Shown in pieces: positions 16,682 to 25,033 of a DNA stretch of 59,185 nt. A model generated the notes under the pieces. It had not been told where the DNA came from. It worked only from the letters and a program-made list of their open reading frames with translations, and did not search any database. Location: NCBI GenBank assembly GCA_045540055.1, contig JAZQGO010000039.1, positions 1 to 59,185 on the forward strand, written 5' to 3'. Each line of letters opens with the position of its first letter. Position 1 is the first letter of the stretch. Origin of the DNA: SIG565 sp045540055. GTDB taxonomy: Bacteria; Bacillota; Clostridia; Oscillospirales; Acutalibacteraceae. The translations under genes and the position numbers were made by a program.

Positions 16682-19249
16682 TTATGTCTGGGTTTCATTA
16701 TTATCGGGTTCGGGCTGAGGCTCGGGTTCGGGCTCAGGCTCAGGCTCGGGTTCAGGTTCGGGCTCAGGTTCAGGCTCGGGCTCAGGCTCGGGTTCAGGTT
16801 CAGGTTCAGGTTCAGGTTCAGGCTTCGATGTAGGCTTAGAAGTAGTCGGCGTGGAGGATGTGGGCTTTGAACTTGACGGGTTAGAACTTGATGGGTCATC
16901 TTCGGGCACTGATTCGTTTGATGAAGTATCAGACGGAACAGAGGTAGATGTGTCATCAACATTTGATGATGGGTTAGTGTCAGAGTTTATACTGCCCGCC
17001 GCGTACGGATTTGCAACCGAGCGTTGATCGTACCATATTTGAGGATATCTCGGTGACGGATTGGTTTTAAATTCAGGTGCGTGCTCGCCCGAGTGTGACG
17101 CTTTTGCAATAACTACTAACTTAGCGCCCTTGAAATAATCGGCATCGGTAACGAGGGTAATGTATTCATCGGTGTATGAGTGCTTGACATTTGTGATATA
17201 GATGCTACGTTGTTTAGCTTCTGCCAACCAAGCATCATAATCTGCCTCGTTCTCGAATTCGAATTTATCGTAATCAAACGCCTGACCGTTATCATCCGTA
17301 GCGTTAGAAACTATCATTACCGAGAAAATGTAATATTTACGGTTGTTATACAGGGTGGTAAGCTCAATGGACGGGTTTTGCTTAATATAGGATGTACTAA
17401 GATAATCACTCAACGAGCCAAACATTGAGCCGTCGTTCATATTATTACCGTATATGACGATGTTCTGGTTAGACCTTGGCAGGTCGGATTTTGAACGGTA
17501 ATCAAAGAATAAAGAACCGTAACGAGTTTTCTTAAGTAGGTGATTATGGTTGGTGTAATATTCGTTATCGGTGGTCATACAAACGGGGTTATTAATTTGT
17601 GTATCACCAATTTTTAACCAACCTTTAATATCGGTATTATGTTTCCGTATATCTTCAAAAGCTTCATATCTGCCGTATTCGTCACGGTCATCATAAAATT
17701 CCCATACTTGGCGTGCTTCATCGATAACCTTATCGTTTGTGTTTTTTGCTGTGAAGTATACGAGTGCAAAAGTACTGCCACCAAGAATGACTGCAATTAT
17801 TATGGCAAATACAGTGGCAGTAATCCACTTTTTAAGGCGTTGCTTATTACTGAAAACACCTAGAATATTTAACTTTTTCGCTTTCTCATTTTCGACGCCT
17901 TCTAAAATAAATTCATCATCAACGATTAGTTCATCGGAATCATCATCAAGATTCTCATAAATTGGTGTAGTAAAAGGAATCTCAGGTGTGTTAAATGTAT
18001 CATCATCGGTTATTGCATCGGCTTCGTGTATAACTCGGTCATGCAGCATGCCATCAGAATATTCTATGGAGTCACTAATGTAGTGGGGTTGTGTGTCTAA
18101 CAGATTTAGCGGTTCGCCAACCTTACTGCCGTTTGGTAAAACTCCAGGGAAATACTCAAGATAGCGACGCAAAAGGTCTAAAGCCTCGTAAACAGATTTT
18201 TGACGCACTTCATCACGTGTTAAATTAGGGTCAAACTGATTTTTAATTACCCAAATATTTTCACCATCGGTAAGGGAGGTGTAAACTGTACCGACAGGCT
18301 TTTCTTCACTGCAACCCGGACCTGCTACACCTGTAATGGAAAGACCTAAATTTGAATCGCTGAGATTTAAAATGCCGAGTGCCATTTCGGCAGCGGTTTC
18401 TTTACTAACTGCGCCGTAGGTGTTTATAGTTTTAGGTGAAACGTTAAGGGCGGCGCGCTTGATGCGGTTTGAGTATGAAGAAATACCAATCTCAAATACA
18501 GATGATGCGTTCGGAATAGAAGTTATTGCAGAGGAGAGCAAACCTGCGGTGCAGGATTCTGCCGTTGCAACCGTAAGTCCGTTTACAATTAGACTATCAA
18601 CAATATTTCTTTCAATGCCGATACTTTCACAGGTGTAGGCATTATCACCCAAAAGCATTTTTATGTTAAGGAAAACCTCTTCACATAATTCTTCGGCGGC
18701 GTCCTTACTGTTTTCGCCCGTGAAAATATGTATTTTAGTTGAAATCGAGTCTTCAACTATGTAAATTCTGGGGTTTTGTAATTTGCAGTAGTTGGCAAGT
18801 AGCTCGTGCACGGTTTCTGCATTGTAGGTTGATACATTCAACCGCCTATGTGCAAAGAAATCGTAATCGTTACCAACAAAAAATTTGCCTATAATATATG
18901 ATACAACGCGTGAATAATCTTTGCAGAGGGTAATTGAAGCAACGACAGTTTTCTTAACTTCGGCAACAAATGCGTAAAGTTGGTCATCGGCAAAGAACAT
19001 ATAGGTATCTTTGAAATATTTTTCCTTAATCTGTGATTGTAATTTTGAATCTTCGTGATGATTTGCGATAAACACCAAATCGTTTTGCTTTAACGCCTTC
19101 TTGTACACCTTTTTAAAAGTGTCTTCATTACATGGTGTAAAAGTTATCTGGTCAGAACCCGAAAAAATATCACGAATTACGTCAGAAATTTCACATAATG
19201 ATTTATTAAGTATGTTTTTATTCTCAAAATAAATTAACTCGGTTTTCAA
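16682..19249 (-). CDS. CinA family protein fused to an inactive class B sortase-like domain with (EP)n tail
   Basis: 855 residues from the TTG at 19249. A GTG at 19258 is open, but AGGAG overlaps it and is spaced correctly for the TTG. Order: degenerate CinA N-domain (1 to ~145); KH-like linker (~150-215); CinA C-terminal amidase domain (~218-370) with TAESCTAG (S232), SYSNRIKR and SITGVAGPG intact; acidic linker; transmembrane helix (~473-500); class B sortase-like domain (~515-720); Ser/Thr/Pro-rich segment; 17 EP dipeptides. The sortase His, Cys and Arg positions are N602 (YGNNMNDG), D702 (LVTDADYF) and K710 (AKLVVIAK), so transpeptidation is not expected. The amidase half should be cytoplasmic and the sortase-like half outside. 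It is in an operon with nifS-like and thiI genes, 11 bp after thiI from this start. Confidence 0.85.
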   Translation of the reverse strand: MKTELIYFENKNILNKSLCEISDVIRDIFSGSDQITFTPCNEDTFKKVYKKALKQNDLVFIANHHEDSKLQSQIKEKYFKDTYMFFADDQLYAFVAEVKKTVVASITLCKDYSRVVSYIIGKFFVGNDYDFFAHRRLNVSTYNAETVHELLANYCKLQNPRIYIVEDSISTKIHIFTGENSKDAAEELCEEVFLNIKMLLGDNAYTCESIGIERNIVDSLIVNGLTVATAESCTAGLLSSAITSIPNASSVFEIGISSYSNRIKRAALNVSPKTINTYGAVSKETAAEMALGILNLSDSNLGLSITGVAGPGCSEEKPVGTVYTSLTDGENIWVIKNQFDPNLTRDEVRQKSVYEALDLLRRYLEYFPGVLPNGSKVGEPLNLLDTQPHYISDSIEYSDGMLHDRVIHEADAITDDDTFNTPEIPFTTPIYENLDDDSDELIVDDEFILEGVENEKAKKLNILGVFSNKQRLKKWITATVFAIIIAVILGGSTFALVYFTAKNTNDKVIDEARQVWEFYDDRDEYGRYEAFEDIRKHNTDIKGWLKIGDTQINNPVCMTTDNEYYTNHNHLLKKTRYGSLFFDYRSKSDLPRSNQNIVIYGNNMNDGSMFGSLSDYLSTSYIKQNPSIELTTLYNNRKYYIFSVMIVSNATDDNGQAFDYDKFEFENEADYDAWLAEAKQRSIYITNVKHSYTDEYITLVTDADYFKGAKLVVIAKASHSGEHAPEFKTNPSPRYPQIWYDQRSVANPYAAGSINSDTNPSSNVDDTSTSVPSDTSSNESVPEDDPSSSNPSSSKPTSSTPTTSKPTSKPEPEPEPEPEPEPEPEPEPEPEPEPEPEPEPEPEPQPEPDNNETQT
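16706..16822 (-). repeat. Hexanucleotide-based repeat encoding (EP)n
   Basis: About 117 bases of degenerate GGTTCA/GGCTCG/GGTTCG hexamers on the plus strand encode 17 Glu-Pro units, then QP and EP, at the C-terminus of the fusion protein. Synonymous variation among the hexamers (GAA/GAG with CCT/CCC) means the peptide is repeated more strictly than the DNA. Confidence 0.9.
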
Positions 19250-19260
19250 TTTTTGCACTC

Positions 19261-20427
19261 CTAATCAATAAATGAGTAAACAGTATTTTCGACTGCCTTA
19301 TCAATCAAGACTTCAATATTAAGACCTGCTTCGGCCTCTTCACATTGTGCTATTGTCGGTCGTGTTTTTGGATGCTTGGGGGTGAAAACTGTGCAACAGT
19401 CTTCATATGGCTGTATAGATATGTCGAAAGCATCAATTTTGCGTGAAATAATGACGATTTCGTCCTTATCCATACCAATTAGCGGCCTAAGTACAGGCAT
19501 ATTAACAACCGTATCGGTTACCGTTAAGGCGGGTAGGGTCTGACTTGCAACCTGACCTAAGCTTTCGCCCGTGATCAGTGCTAAAGAGTTGCGCTCACGT
19601 GAGAGTCGCTCGGAGATGCGCATCATCATACGGCGCATAATAAGCGTGAAATAATCTTCGGGGCAATTCTTTGCAATTTCCTCTTGTATTTCGGTGAAGG
19701 GAACTATAGCTAAACGGATTGTGCCGCTGTATGCCGCCACCTTTTCGAGCAGTTGCTTAACCTTCAACTCTGCACGAAGGCTTGTGTAGGGTGGACTCGC
19801 AAAATGTATAGCGTTAAGCTCGAGTCCTCGTTTAGCCATACACCAGGCCGCAACAGGACTGTCTATGCCGCCTGAAATCAGAATAGTGGCTCGTCCTGCT
19901 GTGCCGACGGGTAAACCGCCTGCGCCGTGAATTTGATTTGCTCTAATATATGCATTAAAATCTCTAATCTCAACCGTAACGGTTACGTCGGGATTGTGCA
20001 CGTCAACCTTCAAATGCGGGAAGTTTTTAAGCAGATGACCGCCAAGCTCCATACAAATTTCGGGGGATTTTAAGGCGAAGCGCTTGTCGGCACGCTTCGC
20101 CTCAACCTTAAAGGTGTGGGCATTTTTTAACACATCGGTAAGATAAGGCACAGATTTCTCAATAATATCGGCCATATCCTTGTCGCACACGCAGGCGCGA
20201 CAATAGCCAGCAATACCGAAAATTTTACCTACGCGTATCATTGCCTCATCGAAATTGAAATCATCACACGGGGTGATATAAATAGTAGATTGTGCTTTTT
20301 TAATTTCAAATTTGCCGCATTCAGCCAATCGCTTTTTTATGTTCCGAATGAGCATGTCTTCAAAATTGTTACGGTTAAGTCCCTTTAGAACGAGCTCACC
20401 GTTTTTTATCAAAATGATTTCTTTCAT
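19261..20427 (-). CDS. thiI: tRNA 4-thiouridine synthetase
   Basis: 388 residues, the length of ThiI without a C-terminal rhodanese domain. An N-terminal ferredoxin-like/THUMP region (about 1-165) precedes the adenylating PP-loop SGGIDSP and a conserved C-terminal part containing DCCTVFTPKHP. It adenylates U8 of tRNA and inserts sulfur; the family can also feed thiamine synthesis. The ATG has GAAAGG upstream. It lies 3 bp after a cysteine desulfurase gene, the expected sulfur donor, as in the NifZ-ThiI pair of B. subtilis. Its stop is almost adjacent to the CinA/sortase-like gene. Confidence 0.95.
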   Translation of the reverse strand: MKEIILIKNGELVLKGLNRNNFEDMLIRNIKKRLAECGKFEIKKAQSTIYITPCDDFNFDEAMIRVGKIFGIAGYCRACVCDKDMADIIEKSVPYLTDVLKNAHTFKVEAKRADKRFALKSPEICMELGGHLLKNFPHLKVDVHNPDVTVTVEIRDFNAYIRANQIHGAGGLPVGTAGRATILISGGIDSPVAAWCMAKRGLELNAIHFASPPYTSLRAELKVKQLLEKVAAYSGTIRLAIVPFTEIQEEIAKNCPEDYFTLIMRRMMMRISERLSRERNSLALITGESLGQVASQTLPALTVTDTVVNMPVLRPLIGMDKDEIVIISRKIDAFDISIQPYEDCCTVFTPKHPKTRPTIAQCEEAEAGLNIEVLIDKAVENTVYSFID

Positions 20428-20430
20428 ATT

Positions 20431-21567
20431 TTAAGCCTTTCTTAATTTACTGCAAGCATCTCTCAGGGCGTGGCAGAGAGCGTCAATATCGTCTTTGGTT
20501 GAGAATCGGCTGAAGCTGATTCTGAGTGCACTATCAATACGTCGGTTGTTAAGCCCCATTTCGCGTAATACATAACTGCCGTGACCCTTAGCGCAGGCGC
20601 TGCCGCTTGAAACATAAACACCCTTTGATTCTAAAAAATGCAGCAGGGTTTCAGAACGGTAGCCTACAACAGAAATATTAAGGATGTACGGTAGACATTC
20701 AGCAGATGAATTAACGCTCACATAACCCGTTTTTAAAAGCTCGTCGGTCGCATAGTCACGAAGTGCCCTGATTTGCGATAGGTTGTTACCGATATTGCCA
20801 AGCTCTTGAACGGCACCCATCAGCCCTGAAATCAGCGGTACACATTCGGTACCCGAGCGCAAGCCCTTTTCCTGACCACCACCGTAAATGAGATTTGTAA
20901 TATGTGCGTTTTTTTTCTTGTATAAAAAACCAACGCCTTTTGAAGCGTGAATTTTATGTCCGCTGGCGCTGAGAAGGTCGACGCCGAGAGAAGACACATT
21001 TATATCCATCTTGCCATAGGCTTGTACGACGTCGCAGTGCAATAGAGCAGGGGCTCCGCTTTTTCTTATTGCATCAGCCGCAGCCTTTACGGGTTGAACC
21101 GAGCCTATTTCATTATTTACAAGCATAATGCTCACGAGAACGGTTTTGTCGTTTACCGCACTATAGATGTCAGCTTCATTTATAACACCGTTTTCATCAG
21201 GCTTGAGATAAATTACCTCAAAGCCCTGATTTTCGTACGTCTTGACCGTTTCTAAAACCGACGGGTGCTCAATTGATGTAGTAACAATTCTGTTGCCACG
21301 CTTTTTTCTTGCCATAACTGCGCCGTAAATAGCGATATTATTAGCTTCGGTACCGCCCGAAGTAAAAAATATTTCATCATCATTAGCGCCAATGCTTTTA
21401 GCCACTACGCGACGCGCCTCGCTAATCGCGATTTCGGCGTTAACGCCCATAATATGCAATGAAGAGGGGTTGCCCCAATTGTTGTTAAGGGCATCGGTTA
21501 TATTATCTATAGCCTTTTTGCACGGCATAGTGGTAGCACTATTGTCTAAATAAACCTGTTTATTCAA
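20431..21567 (-). CDS. Cysteine desulfurase (NifS/IscS family)
   Basis: 378 residues, a class V aminotransferase fold. It releases sulfur from cysteine as a persulfide using PLP. The N-terminal VYLDNSATT, the TSGGTEANN motif, the PLP lysine in ASGHKIHASKG and the catalytic cysteine loop SSGSACAKG are all present. The start is a TTG at 21567 with GGAGTG upstream. It is first in the operon, and its direct coupling to thiI suggests it serves tRNA thiolation rather than general Fe-S cluster assembly. Confidence 0.93.
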   Translation of the reverse strand: MNKQVYLDNSATTMPCKKAIDNITDALNNNWGNPSSLHIMGVNAEIAISEARRVVAKSIGANDDEIFFTSGGTEANNIAIYGAVMARKKRGNRIVTTSIEHPSVLETVKTYENQGFEVIYLKPDENGVINEADIYSAVNDKTVLVSIMLVNNEIGSVQPVKAAADAIRKSGAPALLHCDVVQAYGKMDINVSSLGVDLLSASGHKIHASKGVGFLYKKKNAHITNLIYGGGQEKGLRSGTECVPLISGLMGAVQELGNIGNNLSQIRALRDYATDELLKTGYVSVNSSAECLPYILNISVVGYRSETLLHFLESKGVYVSSGSACAKGHGSYVLREMGLNNRRIDSALRISFSRFSTKDDIDALCHALRDACSKLRKA

Positions 21568-21600
21568 GAGTCACACTCCAAGACATAATTTAACTTTTAT

Positions 21601-21629
21601 ATTATACTATACAATATAAAAATAAACAA
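21601..21629 (-). promoter_or_regulatory. Promoter of the desulfurase-thiI-CinA operon
   Basis: On the minus strand TTGTTT (21624-21629), a 17-bp spacer and a perfect TATAAT (21601-21606) lie about 35 bases before the desulfurase start. The stretch is shared with the divergent ypeB gene. Confidence 0.6.
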
Positions 21630-21682
21630 CTAGAAAATAAATATAAGGGAAAATTCTGTAAATAATATTCTGGGTGAATACA

Positions 21683-23002
21683 ATGAATAGAAGAATTTTT
21701 ATAAGGATAGTCAGTTACTTAGTGGTGCTGCTGATAACAGTGACGGCTTTTTTAGGTAAGACTTTACAGAGCAACGAGGAATATAAAGACCAAATCAAAT
21801 ACGGTTATTCGCGTTCATTTGAAATGTTGAATTCGAGTATGAACAATATAACAGTTAATCTGCAGAAGGCATCATATGTTACTACACCTTTGCAGTTGAG
21901 TAATATTTCAACCGAAATTTTTTCTGAAACTGTTGTCGCCAAGCAAGCGCTGTCGGAATTTCCGACGGGTGAGCAAAGCTTTGATAGGGTAAATAAGTTT
22001 TTGTCGCAGACGGGTAATTATGTCGTATACCTTTCAAATCAGGTTATAAATGGCGGTAAAATCAAAGACGATGAGTATGATAATTTAAAAAAGCTACGCG
22101 ATATTTCGTCATCAATTACTGAAGCCGTATCGGCAATGCACACCAAATATAACAACAGCGGATACTGGGATGACGAAATTACGGGTGAAATTGAAAATCT
22201 TAAAAATGAAACATTAGCCGATGGTTTTCTGCTTGTGGAAGAAACGCTGTCCGATTACCCGACCTTGCTATACGACGGACCGTACTCTGACCATAGGTTA
22301 GATAATACGGCGGCGCTTTTAGAGGGCAAGCAGGAGGTAAGCGAAATGCAGGCTCGCTTAGAGCTGAAAACTATGTTTGGCGAAAATTATGAATGGGTTT
22401 TTAAGGAGGTAAGTCAGGGTAGTATTCCGGCATATGAATTTGTAAGCGATAATGCGTATGCCAGCGTTTCACTTGACGGCGGTTATGTAATATCGTTCAG
22501 AGAAATGACCGATGAAGCGATGCCCACAATCGATTATGAGCAGGCAATCGGTATTGCGCAAAGATTCTTAAGAAACAAATTTAATATGAATTTTTCGGTA
22601 AGCTATTACTTTACCGATAACGGCGTGTGTGTAATCAATTTTGCGGCTTTACAGGATAATGTAATATGCTATTCCGATTTAATTAAGGTCGGTGTCAATT
22701 TATCAAGCGGTATGATAGTTTTTTATGAGGCAGGCGGATATATTTCTAATCATACCCAAAGGCAAATAAGTAGTCCGAAATTTAGCTTTGCCGATGCCAA
22801 AAATATAATCAGCAATAATCTTACAATTTTAAGTTATGCGGTAGCCCTGATACCCACAGATTTAACCGAGAAGCTTTGCTATGAGTTTTTGTGCTCGGGC
22901 GCCGACGGTGAGGAAATTTTACTTTATATCAACACACAAACCTTGCAGGAGGAGCAGATATTTATACTGCTTAAAACCGACGGCGGAACTCTTGTAAAAT
23001 AA
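21683..23002 (+). CDS. ypeB: Germination protein YpeB
   Basis: 439 residues from the ATG at 21683, with GGGTGA 5 bases upstream. An N-terminal membrane anchor (about 4-25) is followed by a helical YpeB domain (about 30-190) and PepSY-like repeats in the C-terminal half (for example around FREMTDEAMPTIDYEQAIGI). In spore formers YpeB is needed for assembly or stability of the cortex-lytic enzyme SleB at the spore inner membrane. No sleB lies next to it here, unlike in Bacillus, so the partner must be elsewhere or be a different lytic enzyme. It is a single gene divergent from the desulfurase operon. Confidence 0.88.
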   Translation: MNRRIFIRIVSYLVVLLITVTAFLGKTLQSNEEYKDQIKYGYSRSFEMLNSSMNNITVNLQKASYVTTPLQLSNISTEIFSETVVAKQALSEFPTGEQSFDRVNKFLSQTGNYVVYLSNQVINGGKIKDDEYDNLKKLRDISSSITEAVSAMHTKYNNSGYWDDEITGEIENLKNETLADGFLLVEETLSDYPTLLYDGPYSDHRLDNTAALLEGKQEVSEMQARLELKTMFGENYEWVFKEVSQGSIPAYEFVSDNAYASVSLDGGYVISFREMTDEAMPTIDYEQAIGIAQRFLRNKFNMNFSVSYYFTDNGVCVINFAALQDNVICYSDLIKVGVNLSSGMIVFYEAGGYISNHTQRQISSPKFSFADAKNIISNNLTILSYAVALIPTDLTEKLCYEFLCSGADGEEILLYINTQTLQEEQIFILLKTDGGTLVK

Positions 23003-23005
23003 TGC

Positions 23006-23034
23006 TTGCTTTTTTGAAAACTTTGTGGTATTAT
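23006..23034 (+). promoter_or_regulatory. Promoter of rplS
   Basis: TTGCTT (23006-23011), a 17-bp spacer and TATTAT (23029-23034). It lies just after ypeB, so rplS is transcribed separately with a ~115-base leader. Confidence 0.55.
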
Positions 23035-23040
23035 AGTCTA

Positions 23041-23150
23041 GCATTTGATTTCACTTGGTCCTTACAGGTGGGTTTGATGCCGAATAATCGACATTAAAGC
23101 GGATGGTCCTCTATCGCAAAGATACGAACATCTGAAGTATTTAAGGAGGA
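23041..23150 (+). ncRNA. Candidate L19 mRNA leader
   Basis: The untranslated stretch before rplS contains a hairpin, GATGGTC (23102-23108) with GAACATC (23126-23132), one mismatch, enclosing a TATC/GATA stem. An upstream CACTTG...CAGGTG stem is also present. The position and the hairpin fit the L19 leader family known from Firmicutes, proposed to mediate autogenous control by L19. I recognise this by resemblance and position; a covariance search would decide. Confidence 0.5.
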
Positions 23151-23157
23151 AAATTTA

Positions 23158-23505
23158 ATGGACGCTATTAAAAACTTAACTGCTGATATGATTAAGGAAG
23201 ATGCTCCTAAGGTTCAGATCGGTAGCACCGTTCGTGTACACGTTAAGATTCGTGAAGGCGAGCGTGAGAGAATTCAGGTGTTTGAGGGTACTGTTATTGC
23301 TCGCAACAACAGTGGTATTGCTGAAACATTCACAGTAAGACGTGTTTCTTACGGTGTTGGTGTTGAGCGTGTTTTCCCGGTACATTCACCGAACGTTGCT
23401 AAGGTTGAATTAGGAAGTAACGGTAAAGTCCGCCGTGCTAGGCTTTACTATCTGCGTGACAGAGTTGGTAAAGCAGCTAAGGTTAAGGAACTTATTGGTA
23501 AGTAA
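23158..23505 (+). CDS. rplS: 50S ribosomal protein L19
   Basis: 115 residues, normal for bL19. The conserved KVQIGSTVRVHVKI, FEGTVIARN, VRRVSYGVGVER and RRARLYYLR segments are present. The ribosome site AAGGAGG is near perfect before the ATG. In many Firmicutes rplS follows trmD; here it has its own promoter and leader after ypeB. Confidence 0.98.
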   Translation: MDAIKNLTADMIKEDAPKVQIGSTVRVHVKIREGERERIQVFEGTVIARNNSGIAETFTVRRVSYGVGVERVFPVHSPNVAKVELGSNGKVRRARLYYLRDRVGKAAKVKELIGK

Positions 23506-23533
23506 AAAAAGGGGACTTAAGGTCTCCTTTTTT
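23506..23533 (+). terminator. Terminator after rplS
   Basis: Stem GGGGAC (23511-23516) with GTCTCC (23522-23527, one G-T pair), extended by A/T pairs and followed by six T. It may be partial, since lepB follows at once. Confidence 0.75.
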
Positions 23534-23561
23534 GCTTTTTTAGAGAAATGAGGTGCTGTTT

Positions 23562-24170
23562 GTGGAAGATTTTGAAATATATGAAGTCGGCAATAAAAAT
23601 AAAGATGACTCGAAGTCTACCCTTAAGGCTGATTTTTTTGATTGGCTTGAAATATTAGTCACTGCTATTATTCTGCTTGTTATATTATTTACCTTTGTTT
23701 TTAAAATCGTAACCATTGACGGTCCTTCAATGGAAAACACCCTACATAACGGTGAAAGAATTGTAATTTCAAATATCGGCGGCGATGCGCAATCGGGCGA
23801 TATCGTTGTTATTTCTCGTAATCAGAATAACATTGTAGGCGATACTGATGCGAGTGCACCCATAATTAAAAGGGTTATAGCCACTGCAGGTCAGACCGTT
23901 GATATTGACTTCGAAACAGGTGTAGTTTATGTTGACGGCGTTGCCCTTGAGGAAACATATGTAAAGACACCTACTAACGTAAAATTTGATATAAACTTTC
24001 CCGTTAATGTGCCCGATGACTGTGTCTTTGTTTTGGGTGACAACCGTAACAATTCTACCGATAGCCGCTCGTCTCTTATAGGCGATGATGGTATGATTGA
24101 TAAACGTTATATTTTAGGTAAGGTTGTCTTAAGGGTTTTGCCATTTGATAAGTTTGGGAGAGTTGAATGA
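23562..24170 (+). CDS. lepB: Signal peptidase I
   Basis: 202 residues from a GTG at 23562, with GAGGTG 7 bases upstream; the in-frame GTG at 23553 lies within that site. A cytoplasmic N-terminus of about 30 residues precedes one transmembrane helix (about 27-48). The catalytic serine is S56 in GPSMENTL and the lysine is K103 in IIKRVIA. The C-terminal GDNRNNSTDSR box is complete. It removes signal peptides of secreted proteins outside the membrane. Its stop overlaps the rbgA start. Confidence 0.95.
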   Translation: MEDFEIYEVGNKNKDDSKSTLKADFFDWLEILVTAIILLVILFTFVFKIVTIDGPSMENTLHNGERIVISNIGGDAQSGDIVVISRNQNNIVGDTDASAPIIKRVIATAGQTVDIDFETGVVYVDGVALEETYVKTPTNVKFDINFPVNVPDDCVFVLGDNRNNSTDSRSSLIGDDGMIDKRYILGKVVLRVLPFDKFGRVE

Positions 24171-25033
24171 TGGATACAACGCAAAATATTCAATGGTTTC
24201 CCGGTCATATGACCAAAACAAGACGAAAAATTGCTGAAATATTGCCGCTTATTGACGCTGTGGCAGAGGTAATTGACGCAAGAATTCCCATAAGTAGTCG
24301 CAATCCTGACTTACCTGATATTATCGGTAATAAGCCGCGTATAGTGTTGTTAAACAAATGCGATATGGCAGACACTGTAATTACCGAGCAATGGATAAAT
24401 TACTTTAAGAATAACGGTATTAAGGCAATTGCGGTTGACTGTAAATCGGGTAAAGGGCTTAATCTGTTTAAAACGACAGTAAAAGAGCTTTTGGCCGACC
24501 GCCTTGAAGCCTACCGCAACAAAGGTATGGTGGGTAAGCCGCTGCGAGTTATGGTAGTAGGCATACCGAATGTCGGTAAATCATCCTTTATAAACCGTAT
24601 TGCAGGCGCAGGCAAAGCAAAGGTTGAAAACCGCCCGGGTGTTACAAGAGGTAATCAGTGGTTTACTATTGATAAAGAGCTGGAATTACTTGATACCCCC
24701 GGTGTGCTTTGGCCTAAGTTTGAGGATGTGACTGTCGGTGAGCATCTTGCCTTTACGGGCGCAGTAAACGACCGTGTGGTTGATGTTGAGCTTCTTGCGG
24801 TAAGGCTGCTTGAAATACTGTGTGCGAAATATCCCGACCTGCTTACCGCCCGATACGGTGAGTTAGATTTTAGCGCCGAGCCTTATGAGATTCTTGAGCA
24901 GATAGGTCGCAAGCGAGGAATGGTTATCCGCGGTGGCGAAACCGATACCGTCAGGGCATCTAATATGCTGCTTGAAGAATATAGAAATCTAAAGATTGGT
25001 AAAATTTCGTTGGAGAGAACAGAAAATGCCTGA
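24167..25033 (+). CDS. rbgA: Ribosome biogenesis GTPase RbgA (YlqF)
   Basis: 288 residues, a circularly permuted GTPase acting in late 50S assembly. The N-terminal IQWFPGHM signature is followed by G4 (NKCD), then G1 (GIPNVGKSS), then G3 (DTPG), the permuted order that defines the family. A C-terminal helical domain follows. The start is ATG 24167 or the adjacent ATG 24170; GGGAG at 24156-24160 suits both. It is in the conserved order lepB-rbgA-rnhB-yraN. Confidence 0.95.
   Translation: MMDTTQNIQWFPGHMTKTRRKIAEILPLIDAVAEVIDARIPISSRNPDLPDIIGNKPRIVLLNKCDMADTVITEQWINYFKNNGIKAIAVDCKSGKGLNLFKTTVKELLADRLEAYRNKGMVGKPLRVMVVGIPNVGKSSFINRIAGAGKAKVENRPGVTRGNQWFTIDKELELLDTPGVLWPKFEDVTVGEHLAFTGAVNDRVVDVELLAVRLLEILCAKYPDLLTARYGELDFSAEPYEILEQIGRKRGMVIRGGETDTVRASNMLLEEYRNLKIGKISLERTENA

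Noticed and set aside
16700..16830. CRISPR-like or minisatellite array
   Set aside because: The short GGTTCA/GGCTCG units are in frame, encode Glu-Pro, and have no spacers.
16645..16962. Minus-strand frame of 105 residues rich in Leu/Asn/Pro/Ser
   Set aside because: It is a shifted reading of the (EP)n repeat and Ser/Pro region of the fusion gene, with no ribosome site.
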